Below are positions 35,304 through 43,028 of a stretch of 64,000 bases of DNA, piece after piece. The translations under genes and the position numbers were made by a program. This stretch comes from Sphingobacteriales bacterium (lineage in GTDB: Bacteria; Bacteroidota; Bacteroidia; Chitinophagales; Chitinophagaceae), in assembly GCA_003963365.1 (NCBI GenBank), contig RXJG01000001.1, positions 124,001 to 188,000 on the forward strand, in the 5' to 3' direction. Each line of letters begins with the position of its first letter. The first letter of the stretch is position 1. Under the pieces are notes generated by a model. The model did no database searches and was not told the origin of the DNA. It saw only the letters and a program-made list of their open reading frames with translations.

Positions 35304-35378
35304 GGGAGTTTAGCTCAGTTGGTTTAGAGCATCTGCCTTACAAGCAGAGGGTCGGCGGTTCGACCCCGTCAACTCCCA
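35304..35378 (+). tRNA. tRNA-Val (anticodon UAC)
   Basis: 75 nt, complete cloverleaf: acceptor GGGAGTT/AACTCCC plus discriminator A, D stem GCTC/GAGC, anticodon stem TCTGC/GCAGA with loop CTTACAA (anticodon TAC, reads GUA), T stem GGCGG/CCGTC with TTCGACC loop. CCA is not encoded. The 3' half also serves as the attachment site of the downstream element, which regenerates the intact 3' end. It is the fourth unit of the repeat array and the only functional one. Confidence 0.97.
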
Positions 35379-35380
35379 CA
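35334..35380 (+). repeat. attL: 47-bp tRNA-derived attachment site
   Basis: Starts TGCCTTACAAGCAGAGGG and runs through the T arm to CTCCCACA. Identical to 43175-43221 in direct orientation. It covers the 3' part of tRNA-Val from the anticodon stem on, the usual target of tyrosine integrases. Confidence 0.93.
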
Positions 35381-35390
35381 TAGTACAGAT

Positions 35391-35427
35391 AAGGGTTTCA
35401 ACAAATGAAGCCCTTTTTTATTTTTAC
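35391..35427 (+). terminator. Terminator supplied by the element's left end
   Basis: Stem GGGTTTCA/TGAAGCCC (one G-U pair) with ACAAA loop, followed by TTTTTTATTTTT, 13 bp after the tRNA. It stands in for the native tRNA terminator, now displaced to 43225. Confidence 0.8.
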
Positions 35428-35429
35428 CA

Positions 35430-35449
35430 ACTCCGACACAATTCCGACA
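35430..35449 (+). promoter_or_regulatory. Candidate integrase arm-type sites, left end
   Basis: ACTCCGACACAATTCCGACA contains two TCCGACA words 11 bp apart, 50 bp inside attL. The same words recur three times at 42994-43028 near attR. Repeated short words at both ends of an element fit integrase arm-binding sites (inference). Confidence 0.5.
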
Positions 35450-35531
35450 ATACCACCACTCAAAAACTTTAATCTTATATCTTTAGGTGGAATAATTTTT
35501 ATCAAATAAGTGATCAGTAAAAAGGGCGATT

Positions 35532-36311
35532 ATGTGCTATTACAATGGCAGCCGTGTAAGTCGTGCTGAATACATTCGGTTAATGGGTATTGAAAAGGAA
35601 TTAAGGAATCTTAGGCTTAACCGTCCTGCTCAAAATGGTTTTGATTACAGAGATTGGCCTATTATAAAGCCATTAGCAGGTGGTAAAGATTTTGAAATAA
35701 AAGAAGTTCATTGGGAATACATTCCTTCATTCATTCATGATGAACACGAATTGAAAGAGGCGAGAAAAATGTACACCTGGTTAAATGCTAAAAGTGAAAA
35801 TTTATTTGTCAACGATAAGGGTCGGCCGTCAATGTTTCGGGAAGGTGCTTTACATGGTCGCTGTTTGTTTCTATCATCAGGCTTTTATGAGTGGCGACAC
35901 GTTCCTAAAATCGGTAAGAAAGGGCAATTATTAAAAGCCACCGAAAAGATTCCTTACTACATTACTACTAAAAGAAATGATGAATATTTCTTTATGGCTG
36001 GCATTTCAAGAGTTTGGGAAAATGTTTCAAGAGGACAGTCAGCAGATACGGCCGCAATTGTTACAACAAAAGCGAACGAAATGATGGAAGTAATTCACAA
36101 TGCAAAAAAAAGAATGCCAACAATATTGCCGGAATCACTTGCTATCGAATGGCTGCAAGGAAATATTTCACAAAGACAAATTGAAGGACTGGGAAGTTAT
36201 CAGTTCCCAGTTGAACAAATGGAAGCATGGCCGGTATCAAAAGAGTTTTTAAAATTAGATGAACCAGAAAAAGAATTTGATTACCCCGAATTACCGGCAG
36301 CAACATGGTAG
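35532..36311 (+). CDS. SRAP (YedK/HMCES-like) protein
   Basis: 259 residues. SRAP proteins crosslink to abasic sites in single-stranded DNA through the N-terminal cysteine. Cys2 follows the initiator Met (MCYYNGSRVSR); other family marks are ARMYTWLNAKSE-like (KMYTWLNAKSENL), GRCLFLSSGFYEWRH and the catalytic His region VIHNAKKRMPTILP. Length fits the family. It is the first plus-strand gene inside attL. A DNA-protecting role during element replication or uptake is plausible but unproven. The next gene overlaps its stop by 7 bp. Confidence 0.93.
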   Translation: MCYYNGSRVSRAEYIRLMGIEKELRNLRLNRPAQNGFDYRDWPIIKPLAGGKDFEIKEVHWEYIPSFIHDEHELKEARKMYTWLNAKSENLFVNDKGRPSMFREGALHGRCLFLSSGFYEWRHVPKIGKKGQLLKATEKIPYYITTKRNDEYFFMAGISRVWENVSRGQSADTAAIVTTKANEMMEVIHNAKKRMPTILPESLAIEWLQGNISQRQIEGLGSYQFPVEQMEAWPVSKEFLKLDEPEKEFDYPELPAATW

Positions 36312-36592
36312 GTGAAAAGTTTGATATAGTAGTAAATGTGGGAAGGCCAAAAAGCATTAATTACAGAATGCAGGTTGAAATAACTTATCATTCAAAACAG
36401 GTAATAAGAGTAGTGATAACAGGCGGTCAGAAGTCCCTTACTATGGAAAAATATCTTTTCAGAAAATCCCATCAATGGAAGATTAATAACTTGGACTTAA
36501 ACCATCAAAAATCTATTCAATCTCAATCAGAAGCAATTTTAAGAATCCAAAACACTATTGATGCTTATTTTAAAGAAAACAACATTAATTAA
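36305..36592 (+). CDS. Small protein of unknown function
   Basis: 95 residues, starting 7 bp before the SRAP stop, so probably coupled to it. A beta-rich first half (KFDIVVNVGRPKSINYRMQV, YHSKQVIRVVITGGQKSL) is followed by a helical, polar end (SQSEAILRIQNTIDAYFKEN). No family recognised. The tight overlap is the main support for it being real. Confidence 0.6.
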   Translation: MVGEKFDIVVNVGRPKSINYRMQVEITYHSKQVIRVVITGGQKSLTMEKYLFRKSHQWKINNLDLNHQKSIQSQSEAILRIQNTIDAYFKENNIN

Positions 36593-36709
36593 CTAACCTG
36601 GTATGATTTGAATATATAGTTCCCCAATTTTCAAAATCTTAAATATTAACAGTTGTGAATTACATTCATTTTTAATTACATATCTGTTTCTACCTTTGCT
36701 AAAAATTTT

Positions 36710-36919
36710 ATGAAAGGAATATTTTTCATAATTATGGCAAGTACTGTTTTAGTTATTGGAACTTTTGAGTTTCATGATCGTACACCGGATGTAACAGAAG
36801 AAAAGGCTGTTAAAATCAATGATTCGTATGGTGTTGACCTTTACAGATTAGCTGGTAAAAAAATCATGAATAATCAGCAGCACTCAACACAGGCCCAACT
36901 TGTAACATTAATTAACTAA
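36710..36919 (+). CDS. Small signal-bearing protein of unknown function
   Basis: 69 residues: a hydrophobic N-terminal segment (GIFFIIMASTVLVIGTF) then a polar tail. A TACCTTTG box at 36691-36698 sits 12 bp before the ATG, which favours a real, nearly leaderless gene. It ends next to the convergent DUF6046 gene. No family recognised. Confidence 0.5.
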   Translation: MKGIFFIIMASTVLVIGTFEFHDRTPDVTEEKAVKINDSYGVDLYRLAGKKIMNNQQHSTQAQLVTLIN

Positions 36920-37357
36920 TCATACAACCTGAAGTTCAATAGGTGCAGTACTAATTGCATTGATTGAATAAAGTTGGTAGCTTATTCCCCCGGGAGCCTG
37001 TGGCAGATTATAACTTTCAATAACTATGCTGTAAATGTCCAGGGTGTTCAGGAATTGATTTATTATTTGAATTGGAATTGTCGCATCGTTCACGTCAAGC
37101 ATGCGTTTTAAAACAAATACTTCATCCTGGGGATAAACTCCGTTGGCGCCGTCGATAGTTCCGCTGATCTCAATTTCATAATCGCCCATCCCTACAAACT
37201 CCTTTATTGTTCCGTCCCGGCCCTCAATTGCTGTTTTGAGAATGTTTTTTTGCTGCGATACCCTGCATAATGGATTATACAAGGTTACCTCTTTGCCTAA
37301 ATATCTTAGAATGATTTTTGTAAAGTCAGTGTGTGTTGCTGTGTTAAGTAATGACAT
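36920..37357 (-). CDS. DUF6046-type phage protein
   Basis: 145 residues. The pattern DGTIKEFVGMGDYEIEISGTID, then LKRMLDVNDATIPIQIINQFLN, IYSIVIESYNLPQ and GISYQLYSINAIS matches the DUF6046 proteins of Bacteroidota prophages, which lie among tail or baseplate genes. Here no other tail gene is present. It is the last gene of the minus-strand module, which suggests retention as a helper-interaction or capsid-modifying factor, or simply a phage relic. Confidence 0.7.
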   Translation of the reverse strand: MSLLNTATHTDFTKIILRYLGKEVTLYNPLCRVSQQKNILKTAIEGRDGTIKEFVGMGDYEIEISGTIDGANGVYPQDEVFVLKRMLDVNDATIPIQIINQFLNTLDIYSIVIESYNLPQAPGGISYQLYSINAISTAPIELQVV

Positions 37358-37443
37358 AATGTAAGTGTTTTGTATTGTGGAATGTATTTATTGCCGGCAT
37401 GCTCCCCAGCAGTTCAAGCTGTCCCCGCTGGTTATTCTCCATG

Positions 37444-37677
37444 TTAATCAAATCGAGATGCAACATCTATCCACCGGTTGCCGGCTGCAGTGGATTGTCT
37501 TTTGTACTGTAAAAATTCATTCTCTGTTAATACACGGCCATTGTTCGATGTGTAGATTGTTCCCTTTGGTGTGTCCTCGGGTTCCCATACTTCGACTGCT
37601 TCACCGTTGACTGCATCAATATCCTTTCTGCCTACAAGTAAGTCTTTAAGCAATGCGATTTTTTCCTTTCTTGTCAT
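37444..37677 (-). CDS. Small protein of unknown function
   Basis: 77 residues, starting MTRKEKIALLKDLLVGR and ending GNRWIDVASRFD. The first half is helical and the second contains EVWEPEDTPKGTIYTSN. It lies between the terminase-like and DUF6046 genes in the same direction. No family recognised; gaps to both neighbours are short enough for one operon. Confidence 0.6.
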   Translation of the reverse strand: MTRKEKIALLKDLLVGRKDIDAVNGEAVEVWEPEDTPKGTIYTSNNGRVLTENEFLQYKRQSTAAGNRWIDVASRFD

Positions 37678-37693
37678 GCGTAAAATTTAATTG

Positions 37694-38017
37694 TTATTTG
37701 TCTGCATCATTTTCATAATGCTGTAACGCTTCTTTTTTTATCCTTTCGAGTAACTCATCAAGTTGGTCATCCGGGAGCCTTTCAAAATCAATATCCAAGG
37801 AAGTGTTCTGCAGCCTGGGAACGACATAGGGAAGCACATCGGTAAAGAATTTCAGTTTATCCTTTGGTCGCAGTTTCTTGAAATCTTTTTTAATGCTTTC
37901 AAATTCGCCTGAAAGGAAATTGGACAAAGCTTCCCTCAGTTCTTCGTTAACCTTGTTCTTTGATCCCGCCGGTCGTCCTTGTCGGTTTATTCGTTCATCA
38001 TTCTTTTTAAAAGGCAT
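37694..38017 (-). CDS. Terminase small-subunit-like protein
   Basis: 107 residues. RINRQGRPAGSKNKVNEELR near 8-28 is a basic, DNA-binding start typical of small proteins that precede large terminases in Bacteroidota phages, followed by KLRPKDKLKFFTDVLPYVVPRLQ and an acidic C-terminus (DLERLPDDQLDELL-type). No large terminase is in the element. In satellites a private small subunit redirects helper packaging; whether this one does is inference. Confidence 0.65.
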   Translation of the reverse strand: MPFKKNDERINRQGRPAGSKNKVNEELREALSNFLSGEFESIKKDFKKLRPKDKLKFFTDVLPYVVPRLQNTSLDIDFERLPDDQLDELLERIKKEALQHYENDADK

Positions 38018-38049
38018 AGTATTTTTATAGTTTTTTACAATTCATAATT

Positions 38050-39042
38050 TCACCTTCGATAATCCCACATCACCGGGTAATCGTGATCGGTCAATGCCAA
38101 TCCGGTTGAATCTTCTTTGGCAAGCAGGTAATCCGCTAAGTCGTAACCTTCTTTTTTCTCTGAATCTGTTACCGTTTTTTGGAGAATATCAGAAACAACA
38201 ACTTTGCAGCCGGCTGTTGCTGCCATCAGTAAACCCTTGTTTTTCCATGTTTCAAAGGCTCCCAGGTCAGGAAACAAAATCACATTCCTTCCTTTCAATA
38301 CTTTACAAACATTTTGTTCTGTCCATTTGGCACCATGTTTCCCACCTGTTGCAATCCATACAAATTGGGGAAAATACACAGATGCAATCATGGCTGTTTT
38401 TTCACTTTCAACTATTGCAATGGGTTTGTTTAAGTTTTCGGGGAAGGAAAGTAGCACCTCACCGAAAAAACATTGCTGCAGGTTTGCGTCCAGGTTATTT
38501 ATAATCTTCTTACCAATGAATAAGGCGCCGGTTTCTTTGTTTCTCTTTCCGGTTTTAGAATCATACTGCATCACTTTTGCCTGTCTTACTTTTCCCGTAA
38601 TATCAACCTGCCAAAAAACCGAATAACCGTCTTTAGTTGTTCCTATTAAATAATCGAGGCACAATTCAGATGCGATTGGTTTTCTGAAAAGAGTTTCAAG
38701 GAAAGGAAATAAATCACATTTATTATGATTAATAACTGATTTACTCATTAAATCAAATGGGAGATATTCAACCGGCTTACATATCTCGGATGGTTTCAAA
38801 GGCTGCTTAACGCTTAATGAATCAATCTGATTTTTTGCTCCTGGGTTATCAGTAAAAAACTGTTTAGGCGTATAATGATAACCGCATTTTTCTTCCCGGT
38901 TGCATCTGCCAACATGATCGGCTAATTCATTCCCGGCTTGATTTACATACCTGGAAAACTGGTTCCGTTGTCCGCATGATGGACAGGTATTCCGACTTGC
39001 GGGGCCCTTGTAGGGTTTCAATATGTATGTAAAATCATTCAT
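38050..39042 (-). CDS. Zinc-finger and TOPRIM-like primase-related protein (DUF6371 type)
   Basis: 330 residues. The N-terminus has a zinc-binding set, CPSCGQRNQFSRY then CNREEKCGYH (about 18-57), and a linker. The C-terminal half (about 205-320) has a TOPRIM-like core: PIAIVESEKTAMIAS (Glu), IATGGKHGAK and NVILFPDLGAFETWKN (acidic), as in primases and DUF6371 proteins. Together with the upstream ATPase it probably forms the element's replication unit. No helicase fusion is present. Confidence 0.82.
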   Translation of the reverse strand: MNDFTYILKPYKGPASRNTCPSCGQRNQFSRYVNQAGNELADHVGRCNREEKCGYHYTPKQFFTDNPGAKNQIDSLSVKQPLKPSEICKPVEYLPFDLMSKSVINHNKCDLFPFLETLFRKPIASELCLDYLIGTTKDGYSVFWQVDITGKVRQAKVMQYDSKTGKRNKETGALFIGKKIINNLDANLQQCFFGEVLLSFPENLNKPIAIVESEKTAMIASVYFPQFVWIATGGKHGAKWTEQNVCKVLKGRNVILFPDLGAFETWKNKGLLMAATAGCKVVVSDILQKTVTDSEKKEGYDLADYLLAKEDSTGLALTDHDYPVMWDYRR

Positions 39043-39118
39043 TGTTTACATTGTTCGTTTCCTGTTTCCTTACACTAAGGGAATGGAAACAGGAAACGGT
39101 ATTTTAAAGGGTTGTTTC

Positions 39119-40180
39119 CTATCCGTTTCCTTCGTTTCCTTTGGAAACGCTACTGGAAACGCTGTTATCCCAACCGTTCTTTTTTGCCTTTTCAAATAGT
39201 TTGGAAACACTGCCCTTTGAATTATACCCTATGGCATTTGCTATTTGCTCGTAGTTGTAATTTTGTTCTTTTAATTCCTTTGCTTGTTCATATTTCGCTT
39301 TACTGTTATCAGTGTCGGTTTGTTTTACCAGCAATTCAAATGGAATACGTTCGCCAGTATTCGAGAAAACAAAGTTTTGTTCGTCAAACTGTAAAACATA
39401 GCTTTCTTTTTTGAAGCTGGCTGGTAAATAATTCCCTTTCACAATACATAAATGCCTGTGTAATGGGTTTAACAGATCGGCTCTTAATTCTATTACCAAT
39501 CTCATTTTTGCCTCAAACCCTTGTCCGCTCAATAGGTTGTTTTTACTGGGTTCAAAGTTTTCGGTTCTTTTTCCTGTGTGATGTAAAAACAATATCAAGC
39601 ATTGATGTTTTTGTGCCAACTCTTGAAAGGGGTGTAAATACGTTCTTATTCGCTGGGTGTCTTTTAAATCGCCGCCATAGGCATCTGCGAAACAGTCAAT
39701 AATTACAAGGTCCGCAGGCTTGTTACTTAAACGCTTATCTAATTCGTCGAATAAATTTTCAATATCAAATACAAACCGCAATCCTTTAAGAAATTCAGGT
39801 TTGTATCGCTGTGATTGCCGGGAAAGTAAATAAGCTGTTTCACGTTCCAAGTCTTCAGTAGAAACATAAATTACTGAACGGTGCTTTGCATTAACCGGGA
39901 AACCTAAGAAATTGTTTTCACCCGTAACAATGGTGATGGCTAATTGTCGCAAGATTGAACTTTTGCCAGCATCGGAACTACCTGCCAAACAAGCTAAACC
40001 CGTTTGCTGTAAGAATGGGTAAACAAGAGTTGGTATTTCCTTTATTTCGGTAAGCAAAAGTTGTTCGCCAGTTGTTTCATTGTGTTCACTACTGTTCAAT
40101 GATTCGATTTTCAACATTGAATCTTTTAAAATATCGGATGCTTTAATTATTGTTAACGGAATGGCGGGACAGGGCTTCAT
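39119..40180 (-). CDS. RecA-superfamily AAA ATPase (RepA/DnaB-like)
   Basis: 353 residues. Walker A is GSSDAGKSSILRQL (about 58-71) and Walker B PADLVIIDCFAD (about 150-160); CLILFLHHTGKR follows as the sensor-like motif. The C-terminal end has a small helix-turn-helix (NYEQIANAIGYNSKGSVSKLF). Such ATPases load or drive replication of plasmids and small elements. The start overlaps the stop of the HTH gene (ATGA), so the two are coupled. Confidence 0.88.
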   Translation of the reverse strand: MKPCPAIPLTIIKASDILKDSMLKIESLNSSEHNETTGEQLLLTEIKEIPTLVYPFLQQTGLACLAGSSDAGKSSILRQLAITIVTGENNFLGFPVNAKHRSVIYVSTEDLERETAYLLSRQSQRYKPEFLKGLRFVFDIENLFDELDKRLSNKPADLVIIDCFADAYGGDLKDTQRIRTYLHPFQELAQKHQCLILFLHHTGKRTENFEPSKNNLLSGQGFEAKMRLVIELRADLLNPLHRHLCIVKGNYLPASFKKESYVLQFDEQNFVFSNTGERIPFELLVKQTDTDNSKAKYEQAKELKEQNYNYEQIANAIGYNSKGSVSKLFEKAKKNGWDNSVSSSVSKGNEGNG

Positions 40181-40539
40181 TTGCTTTTCTGATTGAATAA
40201 GAATTTATCTACCTCATGCGACATATCATCTGAAGTCTGTTTGCGGCCACTTTTTATCCAGGCGTCGATCTGATTTTTAGAAAAGTATAACCTACCACCA
40301 CGTTTGTGATAGGGTATTTTTTTCGAACATATCCAACCGTAAACTGTGGGGGCCTTTGGTTTTGTTGGCAAATATTCAAGTAGTTCCTGGAGCGAAAACC
40401 ATACTTCTTTTTCTTCTTCAATTAATTGCGGTGCCGGTTTTGCTTTTTGTAAAAGTTCGATCTTTTGACAAATCGTTTCAAGCTTGTCAAAGAGTTGGCC
40501 TATTGCCGCAGGAATATCATTGAATGTTATTTCGTTCAT
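40177..40539 (-). CDS. Excisionase-like helix-turn-helix protein
   Basis: 120 residues from ATG 40539 (MNEITFNDIPAAIG); the longer frame has no coding character. A short coiled coil (about 10-32) precedes a MerR/excisionase-type winged HTH: VWFSLQELLEYLPTKPKAPTVYGWICSKKIPYHKRGGRLYF, with SKNQIDAWI after it. In tRNA-integrated elements such proteins act as directionality or transcription factors. Coupled to the ATPase gene. Confidence 0.85.
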   Translation of the reverse strand: MNEITFNDIPAAIGQLFDKLETICQKIELLQKAKPAPQLIEEEKEVWFSLQELLEYLPTKPKAPTVYGWICSKKIPYHKRGGRLYFSKNQIDAWIKSGRKQTSDDMSHEVDKFLFNQKSK

Positions 40540-40643
40540 TGAGTAATGATTTTTAAAGTCAAAATAAAGGCGGTGCGCTGTAGACACAGCCGTCCGCGAT
40601 AGTCTTAAACAAAATAAAGATGCTGAACCATGCAAGTTTATTG

Positions 40644-40832
40644 TTATGCCCTTGCAATGATTTCACTATTAGGTAAGTCCAATTCAACTATCGCATTTCG
40701 CAGATATTTGGAAACTGCTTCCCTAACAATTTCGGATTCCTTTTTCCCGGTAAAAGAAATTACCTTGTCAAGTAGTGCCTGGTATTGATCAGACAGCGTT
40801 GTTTTGATCTGTCTTTTTTGCTTCTTTTCCAT
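40644..40832 (-). CDS. Ribbon-helix-helix-like small protein
   Basis: 62 residues from ATG 40832 (MEKKQKRQIKTTLSDQYQAL). The pattern of a short beta strand (RQIKTTL) followed by two helices with KKESEIVREAVSKYLRN fits RHH/CopG DNA-binding proteins. It starts 4 bp after the stop of the upstream unknown gene. It may regulate the operon, or copy number. Confidence 0.7.
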   Translation of the reverse strand: MEKKQKRQIKTTLSDQYQALLDKVISFTGKKESEIVREAVSKYLRNAIVELDLPNSEIIARA

Positions 40833-40836
40833 GTCG

Positions 40837-41376
40837 TTATTTTTTTGCAAAGTTGTTTTGAGGAACATCACTACTGTATTTGTGGCAAGCCCAAAAATCA
40901 TTGATGAGATCAGCATCTCCCGAATAGCCGGATAAGGCCCACTTACTTTTTAAGTAATCTTTTAGTTTAGCGAGATTGATCGAATCAAGCTGTGTCCTTA
41001 TTATATAGGGCTTTAATATATTTGACTCATAAGATGGATTTTTGATTTCAAGGCGATGAACTTTGAGGGCTTTAACCGTTTTGTCAATCAGACCACTTTG
41101 CATTGCGTCAAGGTCGCCGCCGTAAGTTTCGTTCAATGATTTCGTCTGTCGAATATGGTCGGGATGGTCGGGGTTTTTGATTGCATCGAGCGCATCGTTA
41201 AAGGTTCGCCTACCTAAGTTTATTGCGTCCAAATAAGGCTGATCATGGGAGCCGTCTGTTTTGGCTCGTGCTAACTCTTTATCGTGGAATGTCAAGTTAT
41301 CACCTCTCTCTTTTTGCTGAGTAATTTTTGCTTTTCTGGAAAGGTGTTCGTCGTGTATTTTTTTCAATAAGTCCAT
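40837..41376 (-). CDS. Element protein of unknown function
   Basis: 179 residues, first gene of the minus-strand module. Highly charged and helical (LLKKIHDEHLSRKAKITQQK; DAIKNPDHPDHIRQTKSLNE), ending DFWACHKYSSDVPQNNFAKK. No domain recognised. A TAGCTTTG box at 41412-41419 on the minus strand, about 40 bp upstream, may be its promoter. Confidence 0.6.
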   Translation of the reverse strand: MDLLKKIHDEHLSRKAKITQQKERGDNLTFHDKELARAKTDGSHDQPYLDAINLGRRTFNDALDAIKNPDHPDHIRQTKSLNETYGGDLDAMQSGLIDKTVKALKVHRLEIKNPSYESNILKPYIIRTQLDSINLAKLKDYLKSKWALSGYSGDADLINDFWACHKYSSDVPQNNFAKK

Positions 41377-41560
41377 TTGATAATATCATTTTAGTTTAGA
41401 AAATCTAAAATCAAAGCTATATATGTCTTATTTGAACTTTAGTTTAGTAACTTACCTTTTTTCTAATCCGGTAAAATTTTATTTAAGCATTGAATGATTG
41501 GACGATATTGTTAGATTTTGTTAATTAAAATCTATTAATGCGATAGGTAAGTTTCAAATA

Positions 41561-41582
41561 AAAAAGCCGCTTATTTAGCGGC
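41561..41582 (-). terminator. Integrase terminator
   Basis: On the minus strand, GCCGCT/AGCGGC (6 bp, 5-base loop) followed by TTTTTTATTTG. It ends transcripts coming from the integrase and the small frame at 41611. Confidence 0.75.
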
Positions 41583-41610
41583 CTAATGGTGATAACATTT
41601 GTAGCTGGGT

Positions 41611-41736
41611 TTAACTTACTGTTGTGCTGATGCCGGAAAAGTCCAATCGTCGCAGGGGCAAATGAGAGAGTATTCCCCTTGATCTGATAATAATTAAACG
41701 CTTACGGATTGCACTTTTCTTTTTGTTTTTTTTCAT
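41611..41736 (-). CDS. Possible 41-residue basic peptide
   Basis: Starts MKKNKKKSAIRKR and ends RRLDFSGISTTVS, between the integrase stop and the terminator. It has a strongly basic N-terminus. The frame is short and no ribosome-binding site is clear. A shifted frame reads ICPCDDWTFPASAQQ before a stop, so a frameshift in a once different peptide is possible. Confidence 0.25.
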   Translation of the reverse strand: MKKNKKKSAIRKRLIIIRSRGILSHLPLRRLDFSGISTTVS

Positions 41737-41741
41737 GATGC

Positions 41742-42977
41742 TTATTTTAATGATGAAAAATCAGTGAGTGCGTTTGTTTGTTCTTCCAGGTAATCCTTTT
41801 CAAAGCTGTCCAAATAACTTTGAGTAGTCTTTAAATTGCTATGCCCAAGTAATTCACTTATCAGAGTATTATTTGCACCGGATCGCTTTAATATGGTCGC
41901 AAAGCTGTGGCGGGCCGCATAACTGGTTGTACTTTGGTTTATTTCCAATTCCTCGGCAATTTTTCTCATATTATCATTGATCACCCGGGTAAGTTGTTGT
42001 ACAAGTTGTCTTTCTTTTTCCGGTGTCTCTTTGCCGGTTAATACTGGGAAAACAAATGTTTTATTATCCTTCTTTTTATTTCCCCATTTTTTTATGATAG
42101 CCAGTGATTCGGGCCTTAGTATCACCTGGATTTGCTTTGCTGTTTTTTGTCGGGAAGTTTTCGCCCTTGTATATGTTAGAACTTTGCCGCTGATGTTTTC
42201 AAAACGCAAACGACACAAGTCTTTTACATTGATGCCATTACTTAGATAAATAAAAATCCAATAGTCTTTCGCCATTTCCCTGTATGATCCTGCTTTGGCT
42301 TTGTAATTAAATATTTTAGCGATCTCGGACATTTTAAGGGCTTTCTTTATGTTCCTTGCTTCCGGTATTTGATATTTTTTTACGTCTCTTTCGTTCTTTC
42401 TGAAAGGGTATAATTCAGGAACAATGTCACCGGCGTGGATAGCATCATTAAAAAGGGTTCGTAAGGTTCTTAGGTACATGCTGATGGTGGTTTTGCTATT
42501 TCCGAGCTCCAGCATTGACCTTTCATATTTTTCCAGCAATTCGGGAGTTATATCAGCAAACTTCAAATTAGGATTAAATCTATTTAGGCTTCCCTGTGCA
42601 CATTCAAAATTCACAGCATAGCCGATCCGGCCGGCTTCCGTAAGGAGTTTTATTTTATCGTCATAAGCCAGGCTTACGGTATCGGTCGCACCTCTGTTTT
42701 GCAGATATTTCTTTTCAAAAGCTTCCCAGGTAAAGAAGGGGATTTTATCAATTACCTCTCTTGCCTTTTCCTCATATTTCAGCAATTGCAGCTGCAGGTC
42801 TTTATATTCTCCCCTGGGTTTTTCTCCCATTGCTTTATTAAAATCAATTTCAGTTAAAGTGTATTTGGTTTTATAATATCTCCTTTCTCTCTGAAATGTT
42901 ACCCGTAAAGACACCCGGCATGTATTGTCTGCCTTTGGGTGCCACTTGTCCAGGACGATTGCAGTAGTTGCTTCCAT
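41742..42977 (-). CDS. int: Tyrosine recombinase (element integrase)
   Basis: 411 residues. N-terminal arm-binding and SAM-like core-binding domains (to about 205) are followed by the catalytic domain: first Arg in LSNGINVKDLCRLRF, Lys region TRAKTSRQKTAKQIQV, TSYAARHSFATILKRSG with the His/Arg pair, LLGHSNLKTTQSYLDSF with the nucleophile Tyr. Type is that of Bacteroidota phage and conjugative-element integrases that use tRNA ends. It reads inward from attR, with the start 198 bp from it; a TAGATTTG box at 43024-43031 on the minus strand may be its promoter. Confidence 0.96.
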   Translation of the reverse strand: MEATTAIVLDKWHPKADNTCRVSLRVTFQRERRYYKTKYTLTEIDFNKAMGEKPRGEYKDLQLQLLKYEEKAREVIDKIPFFTWEAFEKKYLQNRGATDTVSLAYDDKIKLLTEAGRIGYAVNFECAQGSLNRFNPNLKFADITPELLEKYERSMLELGNSKTTISMYLRTLRTLFNDAIHAGDIVPELYPFRKNERDVKKYQIPEARNIKKALKMSEIAKIFNYKAKAGSYREMAKDYWIFIYLSNGINVKDLCRLRFENISGKVLTYTRAKTSRQKTAKQIQVILRPESLAIIKKWGNKKKDNKTFVFPVLTGKETPEKERQLVQQLTRVINDNMRKIAEELEINQSTTSYAARHSFATILKRSGANNTLISELLGHSNLKTTQSYLDSFEKDYLEEQTNALTDFSSLK

Positions 42978-42993
42978 ATTGTAAAGGGAGTTT

Positions 42994-43028
42994 TTCCGAC
43001 ACCATTCCGATGCTACTCCGACACAAAT
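42994..43028 (+). promoter_or_regulatory. Candidate integrase arm-type sites, right end
   Basis: TTCCGACACCATTCCGA then ACTCCGACACAAAT: three TCCGA(C/T) words about 11 bp apart, matching two words at 35430-35449. They lie between the integrase start and attR and overlap its probable promoter, so integrase could repress itself (inference). Confidence 0.5.

Larger units (their letters stand above)
41377..41741. other. Control region between integrase and replication module
   Basis: Holds the integrase terminator, a possible 41-codon gene and a split inverted repeat: TATTTGAA at 41429-41436 and AACTTACC at 41449-41456 versus GGTAAGTTTCAAATA at 41546-41560. Direct repeats TTTAGTTTAG occur at about 41394 and 41438. 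It could contain an operator or replication origin. Confidence 0.45.
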
